DNA of 58,977 bases from Flavobacterium hydrocarbonoxydans (GTDB taxonomy: Bacteria; Bacteroidota; Bacteroidia; Flavobacteriales; Flavobacteriaceae), in contig NZ_WSTB01000017.1 of the NCBI RefSeq assembly GCF_009789235.1, positions 1-58,977 on the forward strand. Direction: 5' to 3'. Below the pieces are notes generated by a model. It saw only the letters and a program-made list of their open reading frames with translations, made no database searches and was not told the DNA's origin. Below are positions 49,658 to 58,600 of the stretch, piece after piece (the first letter of the stretch is position 1; every line of letters begins with the position of its first letter). The position numbers and the translations under genes were made by a program.

Positions 49658-52333
49658 ATGGCAGAAAAAAGAAGAGACCTTGTATTAGCAGGATTAGAAC
49701 CGTTGATTATTACGCCCGAAAGTGTTTTTGTAAACGTTGGGGAACGTACGAATGTAACAGGTTCCAGAAAATTCCTTCGCCTGATCAAGGAAGAGAAATA
49801 TGACGAGGCGCTTGATATTGCAAGACAGCAAGTAGAAGGTGGAGCACAAATCATCGATATTAATATGGATGAGGGAATGCTTGATGGTGTTCAGGCAATG
49901 ACAAAATTCCTGAATTTAATTGCATCAGAACCGGATATTTCGAGAGTGCCGATTATGATCGATAGTTCGAAATGGGAAATCATCGAAGCGGGTCTGAAAG
50001 TAGTACAAGGAAAAAGTGTTGTCAACTCGATTTCGTTGAAAGAAGGCGAAGAAGCCTTTATTCACCACGCCAAATTAATCAAACGATACGGAGCGGCAGC
50101 CATTATTATGGCTTTTGACGAAGTTGGTCAGGCTGATAATTATGAGCGTAGAGTAGAAATTTGCCAGCGGTCGTATGATATCTTGGTTAATAAAGTTGGT
50201 TTTCCTCCACAGGATATTATTTTCGATTTGAATATTTTTCCAGTTGCAACCGGAATGGAAGAACATCGCCTGAATGCTTTGGACTTTTTTAGAGGGACAA
50301 AATGGGTTCGCGAAAACTTGCCTCATGCGCATATTAGCGGTGGTGTGAGTAATGTTTCGTTTTCTTTTAGAGGAAATGATACGGTTCGTGAAGCGATGCA
50401 CTCGGTGTTTTTATACCACGCGATCCAAAACGGAATGACGATGGGAATTGTGAATCCGGAGATGCTTTCGATTTACGATGATATTCCAAAAGATTTATTA
50501 GAACACGTTGAAGACGTGATTCTGGATAGACGCGACGATGCAACCGAAAGACTTTTGGACTTTGCTGAGAACGTAAAAGGCGAAGTAAAATCAGACGAAA
50601 AAGCGATTCAGGAATGGCGTTTAGGAACAGTTCAAGAGCGTATTACGCATTCGTTAGTAAAAGGTGTTGATGCTTTTATTGAAGAGGATGTTGAAGAAGC
50701 GCGTTTGGCAGCAACCAAACCAATCGAAGTTATCGAAATCAATTTGATGACAGGAATGAATGTAGTAGGAGATTTATTCGGAAGCGGAAAAATGTTCTTG
50801 CCTCAGGTTGTAAAATCAGCACGTGTAATGAAAAAAGCGGTAGCGTACTTGTTGCCTTATATTGAAGCAAGCAAACAGGCCGGAGACAAACAAGGAAACG
50901 GAAAAATATTGATGGCTACTGTAAAAGGTGACGTTCATGATATTGGTAAAAACATCGTTTCGGTGGTTTTGGCCTGTAATAATTACGAGATTGTAGATTT
51001 GGGTGTAATGGTGCCTCCGGAAAAAATTATCGCAGCTGCGATTGAACATAATGTGGACATTATTGGTTTAAGCGGGTTGATTACGCCTTCGCTTGACGAA
51101 ATGGTGTATCTGGCCAAAGAATTAGACAAACAAAATATTAAGATTCCGATTATGATTGGTGGAGCAACGACTTCGCGTGCGCATACTGCCGTTAAAATCG
51201 CTCCGCAATATAGAGAAACTGTAATTCACGTAAACGATGCTTCGCGCGCCGTTACGGTAGCAGGAAATTTATTAGATCATAACCGTAAAATATATGCAAG
51301 CGATATTCGTGCAGAATACGATTCGTTTAGAGAAACGTTTTTGAACCGTTCGAGAGATAAAAATTTCCTGACGATTGAGCAGGCTCGTAAAAACAAATTA
51401 CAATTGGATTGGGAGAATTTCACTCCGGTGAAACCTAATGTAATTGGCGAACAGGTTATAGAAGTCGATTTGGATGTTTTAGTTCCTTACATCGACTGGA
51501 CACCGTTTTTTAGAACCTGGGAATTGTTCGGAAAATATCCGGCAATTTTAACTGATGAGGTTGTGGGAGAACAGGCAACTTCGGTTTTTGCAGATGCTCA
51601 GGAGATGCTGAAAGTGATTTTGGCAGAGAAAAAATTGCAAGCCAAAGGTATTTACGGAATCTTCCCTGCGAATCAAATCAACGATGATGATATTGAATTG
51701 ACGGATGAAAACGGAAAACCATTACAGACCTTTTTGACTTTGCGTCAGCAATCTCAAAAAACCAAAGGAGCGCCAAATATTGCATTAGCTGATTTTATAG
51801 CGCCAAAAGAAAGCGGAAAAATCGATTATATGGGCGCATTTTGTGTGACAACCGGTTTTGGTGTTGACGAATGGGCTGCAGAATTTGAGAAAGATCTTGA
51901 CGACTACAATTCGATTATGGTAAAAGCATTAGCCGATCGTTTTGCTGAGGCTTTCGCCGAATATTTGCACGAGAAAATCCGTAAAGAAATTTGGGGCTAT
52001 TCATCAGATGAAAACCTGAGTACCGAAGAAATGATTTCTGAAGACTACAAAGGAATTCGTCCCGCACCAGGTTATCCGGCTTGTCCAGATCATTTAGAAA
52101 AACCAACCATTTGGAAATTATTAAATGTCGAAAAAGAAATTGGTGTAACCTTAACGGAAAGTATGGCGATGTGGCCAGCTTCATCCGTTTCAGGGTATTA
52201 TTTCGGAAATCCGGAAAGTAAATATTTCGGACTCGGAAAAATAAAAGAAGATCAGGTTGTCGATTACGCCAAACGCCGCAGCGTGTCAACAGATTACGCA
52301 AGCAAATGGTTAAACCCTAATATAGCAGATTAA
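49658..52333 (+). CDS. metH: Methionine synthase, folate-, cobalamin- and activation-domain half
   Basis: 891 residues. Order: pterin-binding domain (FVNVGERTNVTGSRKFLRLI, IDINMDEGMLDG, IMIDSSKWEIIEAGLK), cobalamin cap and binding domain (ATVKGDVHDIGKNIVSVVLA with the DxHxxG cobalt-ligand histidine; GVMVPPEKI; GLSGLITPSLDEM), and SAM-binding reactivation domain (~560-891: IDWTPFFRTWELFGKYP, GIRPAPGYPACPDHLEK, MWPASSVSGYYFGNPES). The homocysteine module is the separate upstream gene. Cobalamin dependent. Preceded by a leader of TTAGAATC-type words; followed by metF. Confidence 0.96.
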   Translation: MAEKRRDLVLAGLEPLIITPESVFVNVGERTNVTGSRKFLRLIKEEKYDEALDIARQQVEGGAQIIDINMDEGMLDGVQAMTKFLNLIASEPDISRVPIMIDSSKWEIIEAGLKVVQGKSVVNSISLKEGEEAFIHHAKLIKRYGAAAIIMAFDEVGQADNYERRVEICQRSYDILVNKVGFPPQDIIFDLNIFPVATGMEEHRLNALDFFRGTKWVRENLPHAHISGGVSNVSFSFRGNDTVREAMHSVFLYHAIQNGMTMGIVNPEMLSIYDDIPKDLLEHVEDVILDRRDDATERLLDFAENVKGEVKSDEKAIQEWRLGTVQERITHSLVKGVDAFIEEDVEEARLAATKPIEVIEINLMTGMNVVGDLFGSGKMFLPQVVKSARVMKKAVAYLLPYIEASKQAGDKQGNGKILMATVKGDVHDIGKNIVSVVLACNNYEIVDLGVMVPPEKIIAAAIEHNVDIIGLSGLITPSLDEMVYLAKELDKQNIKIPIMIGGATTSRAHTAVKIAPQYRETVIHVNDASRAVTVAGNLLDHNRKIYASDIRAEYDSFRETFLNRSRDKNFLTIEQARKNKLQLDWENFTPVKPNVIGEQVIEVDLDVLVPYIDWTPFFRTWELFGKYPAILTDEVVGEQATSVFADAQEMLKVILAEKKLQAKGIYGIFPANQINDDDIELTDENGKPLQTFLTLRQQSQKTKGAPNIALADFIAPKESGKIDYMGAFCVTTGFGVDEWAAEFEKDLDDYNSIMVKALADRFAEAFAEYLHEKIRKEIWGYSSDENLSTEEMISEDYKGIRPAPGYPACPDHLEKPTIWKLLNVEKEIGVTLTESMAMWPASSVSGYYFGNPESKYFGLGKIKEDQVVDYAKRRSVSTDYASKWLNPNIAD

Positions 52334-52409
52334 TTGATTTTATGATTTTAGAGTGTAGATTTTAGATTTTTCCACTCATAACTCATAACCCATAACTCAT
52401 AACTTTAGA

Positions 52410-53366
52410 ATGAAAGTAACAGAACATATAGAAAACGCCAAAGGAAAAACATTATTCTCATTTGAACTTATCCCGCCTCAAAAAGGGAAAAGTATTCAGG
52501 AATTATACGATAATATCGATCCGCTAATGGAGTTTCAACCGCCATTTATTGATGTAACGACTTCTCGCGAAGAGTATATTTATATTGATAAAGGCAATGG
52601 ACTTTTAGATAAAAAATTAACCCGTATGCGTCCGGGAACACTTGGAATTTGCGCTTCTATAAAACATAAATACAATGTTGATACCGTTCCGCATTTGCTT
52701 TGCGGAGGATTTACGCAGGAAGAAACCGAATACATGCTGGTAGATTGCCAATATTTAGGAATCAACAACGTGATGGCACTTCGTGGTGATGCCATGAAAG
52801 ACGAACAATCTTTTGTGCCAAAAGTAGGTGGTAATCATTTTGCGATCGATTTGGTAAAACAAATCAACAACCTGAATTGCGGGAAATACCTCCATGAAGT
52901 TATGGATGTCGATAACAAAGCTGATTTTTGTATTGGCGTTGCGGGTTATCCGGAGAAACATTTAGAATCACCATCGTTACAGTCAGATTTAAAGAGACTA
53001 AAAGAAAAAGTAGATGCAGGTGCTGATTATGTAGTTACCCAAATGTTTTTTGACAATGCTAAATACTTTGCGTTTGTAGAAAAAGCAAGAGAAATGGGTA
53101 TTACAATTCCGATTATCCCGGGAATTAAGCCAATTGCTGTTCAAAGACATTTACAAATTTTACCGCAAATTTTCAGAATCGATTTGCCAGAAGATTTAAT
53201 TGATGCAGTTGATAAATGCAAAAATAATGCAGAAATCAAACAAGTTGGTATCGAGTGGGCAATTCAGCAGTCTCTCGAATTAAAAGCGGCCGGAGTTCCG
53301 GTTTTACATTATTATTCAATGGGAAAATCTGAAAATATTCGTCAGATTGCAAGCCAGGTTTTTTAA
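52410..53366 (+). CDS. metF: Methylenetetrahydrofolate reductase
   Basis: 318 residues. Makes methyl-THF, the methyl donor for MetH. TIM-barrel flavoprotein: FSFELIPPQKGKSIQELYDNI, FIDVTTSREEY, LCGGFTQEETEYMLVD, INNVMALRGDAMKDEQ, FCIGVAGYPEKHLESPSLQSDLKRLKEKVDAGADYVVTQMFFDN in consecutive pieces, IPIIPGIKPIA. The 76-base gap after metH is made of TAACTCATAAC words. Last gene of the methionine group here. Confidence 0.97.
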   Translation: MKVTEHIENAKGKTLFSFELIPPQKGKSIQELYDNIDPLMEFQPPFIDVTTSREEYIYIDKGNGLLDKKLTRMRPGTLGICASIKHKYNVDTVPHLLCGGFTQEETEYMLVDCQYLGINNVMALRGDAMKDEQSFVPKVGGNHFAIDLVKQINNLNCGKYLHEVMDVDNKADFCIGVAGYPEKHLESPSLQSDLKRLKEKVDAGADYVVTQMFFDNAKYFAFVEKAREMGITIPIIPGIKPIAVQRHLQILPQIFRIDLPEDLIDAVDKCKNNAEIKQVGIEWAIQQSLELKAAGVPVLHYYSMGKSENIRQIASQVF

Positions 53367-53403
53367 GAGTTATCCTTAAAGATACTGTAATAACTCACAG
53401 TAT

Positions 53404-53532
53404 GTTATTCCGAGGGACGAGGAATCCCCGCAAGTAACTCCGCACAGAAAAGCGGACAATCTTTGTAGAGCTACTTGTGGGGATTGCTTCGCCAGTTCGC
53501 TATCGCTCGTGTCCTCCTTCGAAATGACAAAC
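53404..53532. repeat. Dispersed repeat S copy with disrupted right arm
   Basis: Left arm GTTATTCCGAGGGACGAGGA-ATCCCCGCAAGTA; right arm TACTTGTGGGGATT, an inserted GCTTCGCCAGTTCGCTATCG stretch, then TCCTTCGAAATGACAAAC. Lies 31 bases before repeat R copy 4, the same spacing as for S and R copy 3. Confidence 0.75.
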
Positions 53533-53563
53533 TAGCTGATAACTTTCTTATGAAAACTACTGC

Positions 53564-53645
53564 CCTAGCCCCGATAGAAGTGGAAATCCTTTTGTTTTTT
53601 TCTTTAAAAAACAAAAGATTGCAACGGATAGCGGGATTAGCTCCT
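53564..53645 (+). repeat. Dispersed structured repeat R, copy 4
   Basis: CTAGCCCCGATAGAAG, AATCC, hairpin TTTTGTTTTTT-TCTTT-AAAAAACAAAA, AGATTGCAA, CGGATAGCGGGATTAGCTCC, then GATTTGGTTTTATCATAGAA as in copy 3. The interval 53367-53781 holds S, R and no gene. Confidence 0.85.
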
Positions 53646-53781
53646 GAAAAAAAGATTTGGTTTTATCATAGAAATCGGAATGACAAAAAAACAAAACAAT
53701 AGTAGTTTAGTTGCTTCGTTCCCCAGAATGACAAAGGTCTTGGGATTTGGAATTTTTTAATTGGAATTTAATTTTTGTACT

Positions 53782-54435
53782 ATGGAAAAAGAAGAATTAC
53801 AGGCAATCGCCTCACAGTTAAAACATCCAACGGGAGAAAAAGGGATAGAAATGGCCAACATGATGCATGAAACCAACATCAACATGACGCGTCATTCTTT
53901 TCTAAATCTGAATATAAAAGGCGGAAATACTATTTTAGAATTAGGGCACGGAAATGCGGGGCATGTAGCATTTATATTCGAGCAAGCTGAAAACTTAAAA
54001 TATTACGGACTCGAAATGTCTGAATTAATGTTTCAGGAAGCGCGCCAGATTAACAGAAATTTTGTTTCTCAAAAACAAGCTTTCTTCTCACTTTATGACG
54101 GTAATAAAATTCCATTTGAAGACGAATCTTTCGATAAAATAGTTACGGTAAACACGATCTATTTTTGGCAGGAGCCTGAAAAACTACTTTCAGAAATATA
54201 CAGGGTTTTAAGCCAAAATGGTGTTTTCTGTATCACTTTTGCCGAAGAAAGTTTCATGAAACAGCTTCCCTTTACCCAATTTGAATTCGAGCTTTACAGC
54301 ACCGAAAAAGCACAGCAATTAATTAAGAAAACATCTTTTAAGATTGTTGATACAGAAACTCAAACAGAGAAAGTAAAAACTAAAACAGGAGAGTTAGTCG
54401 ATAGAGCTTTTACTACCCTGGTTTTAGAAAAATAG
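53782..54435 (+). CDS. Class I SAM-dependent methyltransferase
   Basis: 217 residues from ATG 53782; a TTG seven codons earlier coincides with promoter-like sequence (TAATTTTTG). Seen: motif I ILELGHGNAGHVAFIF, YYGLEMSELMFQEARQI, acidic motif FEDESFDKIVTVNTIYFWQEPEKLLSEIYRVLSQNG in consecutive pieces. UbiE/MenG-like fold; the substrate cannot be inferred. Nearby met genes do not prove a link. Confidence 0.88.
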   Translation: MEKEELQAIASQLKHPTGEKGIEMANMMHETNINMTRHSFLNLNIKGGNTILELGHGNAGHVAFIFEQAENLKYYGLEMSELMFQEARQINRNFVSQKQAFFSLYDGNKIPFEDESFDKIVTVNTIYFWQEPEKLLSEIYRVLSQNGVFCITFAEESFMKQLPFTQFEFELYSTEKAQQLIKKTSFKIVDTETQTEKVKTKTGELVDRAFTTLVLEK

Positions 54436-54531
54436 CAAAAAGTTAAAATAATAATTTTTGAACTCTTTTTTTGAGTAATTTAATTGATTTTATTAGGGAT
54501 TCTCTTTCTCAATTTTATACTAATTTAAATT

Positions 54532-55755
54532 ATGGAGGTTAAAAAAATCAATTTTTTACAAAGTTACAGCAGCATTCTCTTGCTTCTTGGAGGAATCACA
54601 CTCGGAAGTATTTTAGGATTAGTTTTTGGAAAAGAGGTTGAAGTTATCAAACCACTCGGAGATATCTTTCTGAATTTACTTTTTACAGCTATTATTCCAT
54701 TGATATTTTTTACGATCGCTTCTTCTATTGCCAATCTTGAAAAGACAGAACGGTTAGGAAAATTGTTCGTTATAATGGTAGTTGTTTTTTTAGCAACAAT
54801 CCTGATTTCAGCAATAGTCATGATTACCGCCGTTTATCTATTTCCGATTCATCAAAATATTATAGTGGCTAAAGTTCCGATAGAAAATATTCAATCAGGA
54901 AGCATTGGCCAACAAATAGCACAGTTGCTCACCGTAAATGATTTCTTCGAATTATTATCCCGAAAAAGCATGCTGGCTCTGATTATTTTTTCCTTCATGA
55001 TTGGATTTGCAAGTCTGCAATCTGGAGAAAAAGGAAGCAGTTTCAGAATTTTTCTGGATTCAGGAAATGAGGTTATGAAACAACTGCTGAACATTATCAT
55101 GAAAATGGCACCAATAGGTTTGGGCGCTTATTTTGCGTATCAGGTGGGTGTTTTTGGTCCACAGTTATTTGGAGTTTACGCTAAGCCATTAGGGATTTAT
55201 TACGGAGCCTGTACTTTTTATTTCTTTGTTTTCTTTAGTATTTATGCGCTTATAGCAGGAGGAAAAAGAGCTTTTAAAGTATTTTGGAGCAACAACATCA
55301 CACCCGCTTTAACGGCTGTTGGTACTTGCAGCAGCATTGCTACAATTCCGGCCAACCTGGAAGCGGCTGAGAAAATGAATATTCCGTCGCATGTCAGGAA
55401 TTTGGTTATTCCGCTTGGTGCACCTTTGCATAAAGATGGTTCGAGTATGTCTTCGATCTTAAAAATCACCGTGTTGTTTGCCATGTTTGGAAAAGATTTT
55501 ACAGAACCTTCTACCATACTTTTGGCGTTAGGCGTAACGGTAATCGTTTCGATTGTCGAAGGAGGAATTCCTAACGGAGGATACATCGGAGAAGTTTTAG
55601 CCATAACGGTATATGGTTTACCCATGGAACAGGCGCTGCCGGTAGCCATGATTTTAGGAACGCTTGTTGACCCAATTGCTACGCTCTTAAATGTAAATGG
55701 CGACTTAATATGTTCGATGGTGGTTTCCCGGTTTTCCGAAAAGACAAAATGGTAA
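54532..55755 (+). CDS. Dicarboxylate/amino acid:cation symporter (DAACS family)
   Basis: 407 residues, about eight membrane helices with two re-entrant loops. Seen: GGITLGSILGLVFGKEVEVIKPLGDIFLNLLFTAIIPLIFFTI in consecutive pieces, TCSSIATIPANLEAAEKMNIP, the substrate-site GAPLHKDGSSM, and VEGGIPNGGYIGEVLA. Resembles GltP/DctA relatives that import glutamate, aspartate or C4-dicarboxylates with Na+ or H+. Substrate not determined. Stands alone. Confidence 0.9.
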   Translation: MEVKKINFLQSYSSILLLLGGITLGSILGLVFGKEVEVIKPLGDIFLNLLFTAIIPLIFFTIASSIANLEKTERLGKLFVIMVVVFLATILISAIVMITAVYLFPIHQNIIVAKVPIENIQSGSIGQQIAQLLTVNDFFELLSRKSMLALIIFSFMIGFASLQSGEKGSSFRIFLDSGNEVMKQLLNIIMKMAPIGLGAYFAYQVGVFGPQLFGVYAKPLGIYYGACTFYFFVFFSIYALIAGGKRAFKVFWSNNITPALTAVGTCSSIATIPANLEAAEKMNIPSHVRNLVIPLGAPLHKDGSSMSSILKITVLFAMFGKDFTEPSTILLALGVTVIVSIVEGGIPNGGYIGEVLAITVYGLPMEQALPVAMILGTLVDPIATLLNVNGDLICSMVVSRFSEKTKW

Positions 55756-55921
55756 AATTTTAATTAAAAAAAAACATAGCCCACAGGCGGCACCGATTCA
55801 ACAGATAAAAGCGGATTTTTAATAGCTCATTGTAATTCACAATCTGTGATAATCCGTTTCATCTGTGTGCCATTCTCAGTGATTGGTTTAAGAAACGGAT
55901 AATCATATAAAAATAATAGAA

Positions 55922-57328
55922 ATGAATGCAGTATTACAACACGATTTAAATGATTTTGAAAACATACTTGAAAAAGCAAAACAACAAGGACTAGGTTTTT
56001 TGAACAATCTTGATACAATCCCAACATCCAATAAAGAAACAATTGATATCAACCGTGATTTAAACGAATTGGGTTTGGGCTCTCTGGCTGCTTTAGAAGA
56101 ATTTAATACTAGATTAGCGCCGCTTATGGTAGCCTCGCCAGGGCCAAGATATTGGGGATTTGTAACCGGTGGTTCAACACCAGCTTCGATTGTAGGAGAC
56201 TGGTTGGCCTCTGTATATGACCAAAATACGCAGGCGGTAAAAGCGCAGGGTGGTGCCACGGCTTTAATAGAATTTGAAACGATCAATCTATTATTGCAAT
56301 TATTAGACCTGCCAAAATCTTTTTTAGGCGGATTTGTTACGGGAGCTACCATGTCTAATTTTACTTGTTTGGGAGTGGCCAGACAATGGTATGGAAAGCA
56401 GTTTGGGAAAGATTTTGCTAAAGAAGGAATCTCAGAAACAATCCATATTTTATCGGCTACGCCACATTCTTCTTCCATCAAAACGCTATCGATGTTAGGA
56501 ATCGGAAGCAATAATTATACAACCATTAAAACTATTGAAGGCAATCGTGAAGCTATTGACATTGAAGATTTAGAAAGAAATATCGAAACTTTAAACGGAA
56601 AACCTTTCATCCTGATTTCGAGTGCAGGAACTGTAAATACCGCTGATTTCGATGATTTTGAAGCCATTTCAAAACTAAAAGAAAAACACAATTTCTGGTG
56701 GCACATTGATGCTGCATTTGGTGGATTTGCTGCCGTTTCTGAGAAATTTAAACCGTATGTAAGAGGCTGGGAAGGAGCAGACAGTATTACAATTGATTGT
56801 CATAAATGGCTGAATGTTCCTTATGAAAGTGCTTTTTATTTAATTAAAAAAGAACACGTAAATCTTCAGGTAGAAACTTTCCAGAATACGAATGCGCCGT
56901 ATTTAGGAAATCCGTTAGAGAATTTTAATTATTTAAATGTTCTTCCTGAAAATTCAAGACGTTTAAAAGCATTACCGGTTTGGTTTTCGTTATTGGCCTA
57001 CGGTAAAAAAGGAATTCAGGATATTGTAGAGAATAGTGCACTAATGGCTTTGCATTTTGGAAACGCTCTTGTAGAAGATGGCAATTTCGAATTAATGGCT
57101 CGCATTCGTCTCAATAATGTTTGTTTTACTTTAAAAGGAGATCATAATCAGGAAAAAGTAATGGCGTTTTTAACTTCTTTGAATGATAGTGGAAAAGTAT
57201 TTATGACACCAACAGTTTATAGAGGACGAAAAGGAATTCGGGCATCTTTTGTCAATTGGCGTACGTCTGAAAATGATATAAGAATAGTTATCGAAGAAAT
57301 GAAAGCTGTTTTTTCGGAAGTTTATTAG
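55922..57328 (+). CDS. Pyridoxal-phosphate-dependent decarboxylase family protein
   Basis: 468 residues, group II decarboxylase fold. Seen: GPRYWGFVTGGSTPASIVGDWLAS, GFVTGATMSNFTCLGVARQW, HFDAAFGG-type WWHIDAAFGGFAAVSEKF, and the PLP lysine in ITIDCHKWLNVPYESAF. Members act on glutamate, diaminobutyrate or aromatic amino acids; substrate cannot be assigned. Preceded by word repeats (AATCTGTGATAATCCGTTTC) and followed by a terminator. Confidence 0.9.
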   Translation: MNAVLQHDLNDFENILEKAKQQGLGFLNNLDTIPTSNKETIDINRDLNELGLGSLAALEEFNTRLAPLMVASPGPRYWGFVTGGSTPASIVGDWLASVYDQNTQAVKAQGGATALIEFETINLLLQLLDLPKSFLGGFVTGATMSNFTCLGVARQWYGKQFGKDFAKEGISETIHILSATPHSSSIKTLSMLGIGSNNYTTIKTIEGNREAIDIEDLERNIETLNGKPFILISSAGTVNTADFDDFEAISKLKEKHNFWWHIDAAFGGFAAVSEKFKPYVRGWEGADSITIDCHKWLNVPYESAFYLIKKEHVNLQVETFQNTNAPYLGNPLENFNYLNVLPENSRRLKALPVWFSLLAYGKKGIQDIVENSALMALHFGNALVEDGNFELMARIRLNNVCFTLKGDHNQEKVMAFLTSLNDSGKVFMTPTVYRGRKGIRASFVNWRTSENDIRIVIEEMKAVFSEVY

Positions 57329-57393
57329 TATTCAAAACTTTCTAAAATAAAAACCAGACAGTAAGTGCTGTATTGGGTATTTGTGACAATTTA

Positions 57394-57428
57394 AAAAACC
57401 TTTTGAAATAATCTTTCAAAAGGTTTTT
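57394..57428 (+). terminator. Terminator after the decarboxylase gene
   Basis: AAAAACCTTTTGAAA - TAATC - TTTCAAAAGGTTTTT, a perfect 15-pair hairpin with a T run. Confidence 0.93.
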
Positions 57429-57486
57429 CTTTTGTGATAATTTGATTGTCAGCTTCATATCCTTTATTCTTTTATGGTAATTGTTC

Positions 57487-57494
57487 TATATTTG
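57487..57494 (+). promoter_or_regulatory. -7 element of the esterase gene
   Basis: TATATTTG fits TAnnTTTG exactly, 26 bases before ATG 57521. It rules out the much earlier ATG-like start at 57446 of the open frame. Confidence 0.65.
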
Positions 57495-57520
57495 ATGTTC
57501 CTATTAAAATCAAAACCGCA

Positions 57521-58375
57521 ATGATCATAAAGCTAAACCCGTATATCTATTTCTATATCGTACTTTTTTCTACGACTCTTTTTGCACAGCAGTCAGGTAC
57601 TAAAATCCCTCTTTGGGAGAAGGGTGCACCAGGTTTCGAACACCTAAAAGACGAACCCGAACAGGCTCAGGACTGGTGGGTACGAAATGTACATAATCCT
57701 TCGATAACGGCTTTCTTTCCTGAAAAACCTAACGGAATGGCTGTCCTAATCTGTCCCGGAGGAGGGCATGAAAATTTGGTCTTTAATTCTGAAGGAAAAG
57801 ATGCTGCCGTTTATTTAAACAGTATTGGCATAACGGCTTTTGTTCTCAAATACCGTCTGGCCAGAGGAAAAGATTCTTTATACAAGCTGGAAACCCACGT
57901 CAAACAAGATGCCGAAAGAGCCATGCGGTTAATCCGTAGCAAAGCCGCTGATTTTAACATAGACCCCAACAGATTGGGAGCAATGGGATTCTCAGCAGGT
58001 GGAGAAGTTGTGGCTTTAATTGCGTATCAGGCTAAAAATGTATCTCAAAATCCATCAGATGCTATAGACAAACATGATGCACAGCCTAATTTTCAAATAT
58101 TAATTTATCCGGGACCTTTGTTTATTCCTAAAGAGATAAAAAATGATGCTCCACCGGCATTTTTATTAGCGGCAAATGATGATATGTGTTGTGCAGCCCC
58201 AATAGTAGAGCTCTTAAACGGTTATCGAAAAACTAATGTTCCGGTTGAGGTACATTTGTATTCTAAAGGAGGGCACGCTTTTAATACTGGTAAAAGAGCC
58301 AAAACAAATGCCCTTAGAACCTGGCCGCAGCGACTAGCAGATTGGTTCGAAGACAATAACTATTTTAGTAAATAA
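57521..58375 (+). CDS. Exported alpha/beta hydrolase, acetylxylan-esterase-like
   Basis: 284 residues from ATG 57521, supported by the -7 box upstream. Signal peptide MIIKLNPYIYFYIVLFSTTLFA. Hydrolase features: LICPGGGHENLVFNSEGKDAA (oxyanion loop), YLNSIGITAFVLKYRLARG, nucleophile in LGAMGFSAGGEVVAL, acid in LAANDDMCCA and histidine in SKGGHAFNTG. Resembles BD-FAE/esterase family members acting on acetylated or feruloylated polysaccharide; substrate unproven. Confidence 0.88.
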   Translation: MIIKLNPYIYFYIVLFSTTLFAQQSGTKIPLWEKGAPGFEHLKDEPEQAQDWWVRNVHNPSITAFFPEKPNGMAVLICPGGGHENLVFNSEGKDAAVYLNSIGITAFVLKYRLARGKDSLYKLETHVKQDAERAMRLIRSKAADFNIDPNRLGAMGFSAGGEVVALIAYQAKNVSQNPSDAIDKHDAQPNFQILIYPGPLFIPKEIKNDAPPAFLLAANDDMCCAAPIVELLNGYRKTNVPVEVHLYSKGGHAFNTGKRAKTNALRTWPQRLADWFEDNNYFSK

Positions 58376-58382
58376 GCATTAG

Positions 58383-58511
58383 AATCCGTTGGCTGAAATT
58401 GCTGAAACCGTTGCACCTGTTGCTTTAAATGTTTTGACCAACTATTTTAATCATACGGCCAATACAGAAATTGATTTCTCTGCTGTTCCAGGTTTAGCAT
58501 TACAAAATTAA
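58383..58511 (+). pseudogene. Gene remnant: 42-codon coding-like fragment without a start
   Basis: Directly after a TAG, an open stretch reads NPLAEIAETVAPVALNVLTN and on to GLALQN then TAA, with normal-looking codon use but no start codon. It looks like the 3' end of a gene whose front was lost when the esterase region or the 21-bp array arrived. I do not recognise the parent. Confidence 0.5.
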
Positions 58512-58536
58512 TTCTTTTAAAAAACAGCAATGCCGA

Positions 58537-58592
58537 AGCCGTTAGGTGTACTTATGCTAGTATCAATAGAAAAATAAGTATATCTAACGGCT
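58537..58592. repeat. 19-bp inverted repeat ahead of the second 21-bp array
   Basis: AGCCGTTAGGTGTACTTAT (58538-58556) pairs with ATAAGTATATCTAACGGCT on the right, with two G-T pairs. A GCCGTT...AACG hairpin holds the same place before the first 21-bp array (22401-22434). Confidence 0.75.
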
Positions 58593-58600
58593 TTACAATT

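Noticed and set aside
47503..52333. Frameshifted or broken metH
   Set aside because: Both halves have intact starts and stops and divide exactly at a domain boundary, with a complete gene between them; a true split gene is simpler.
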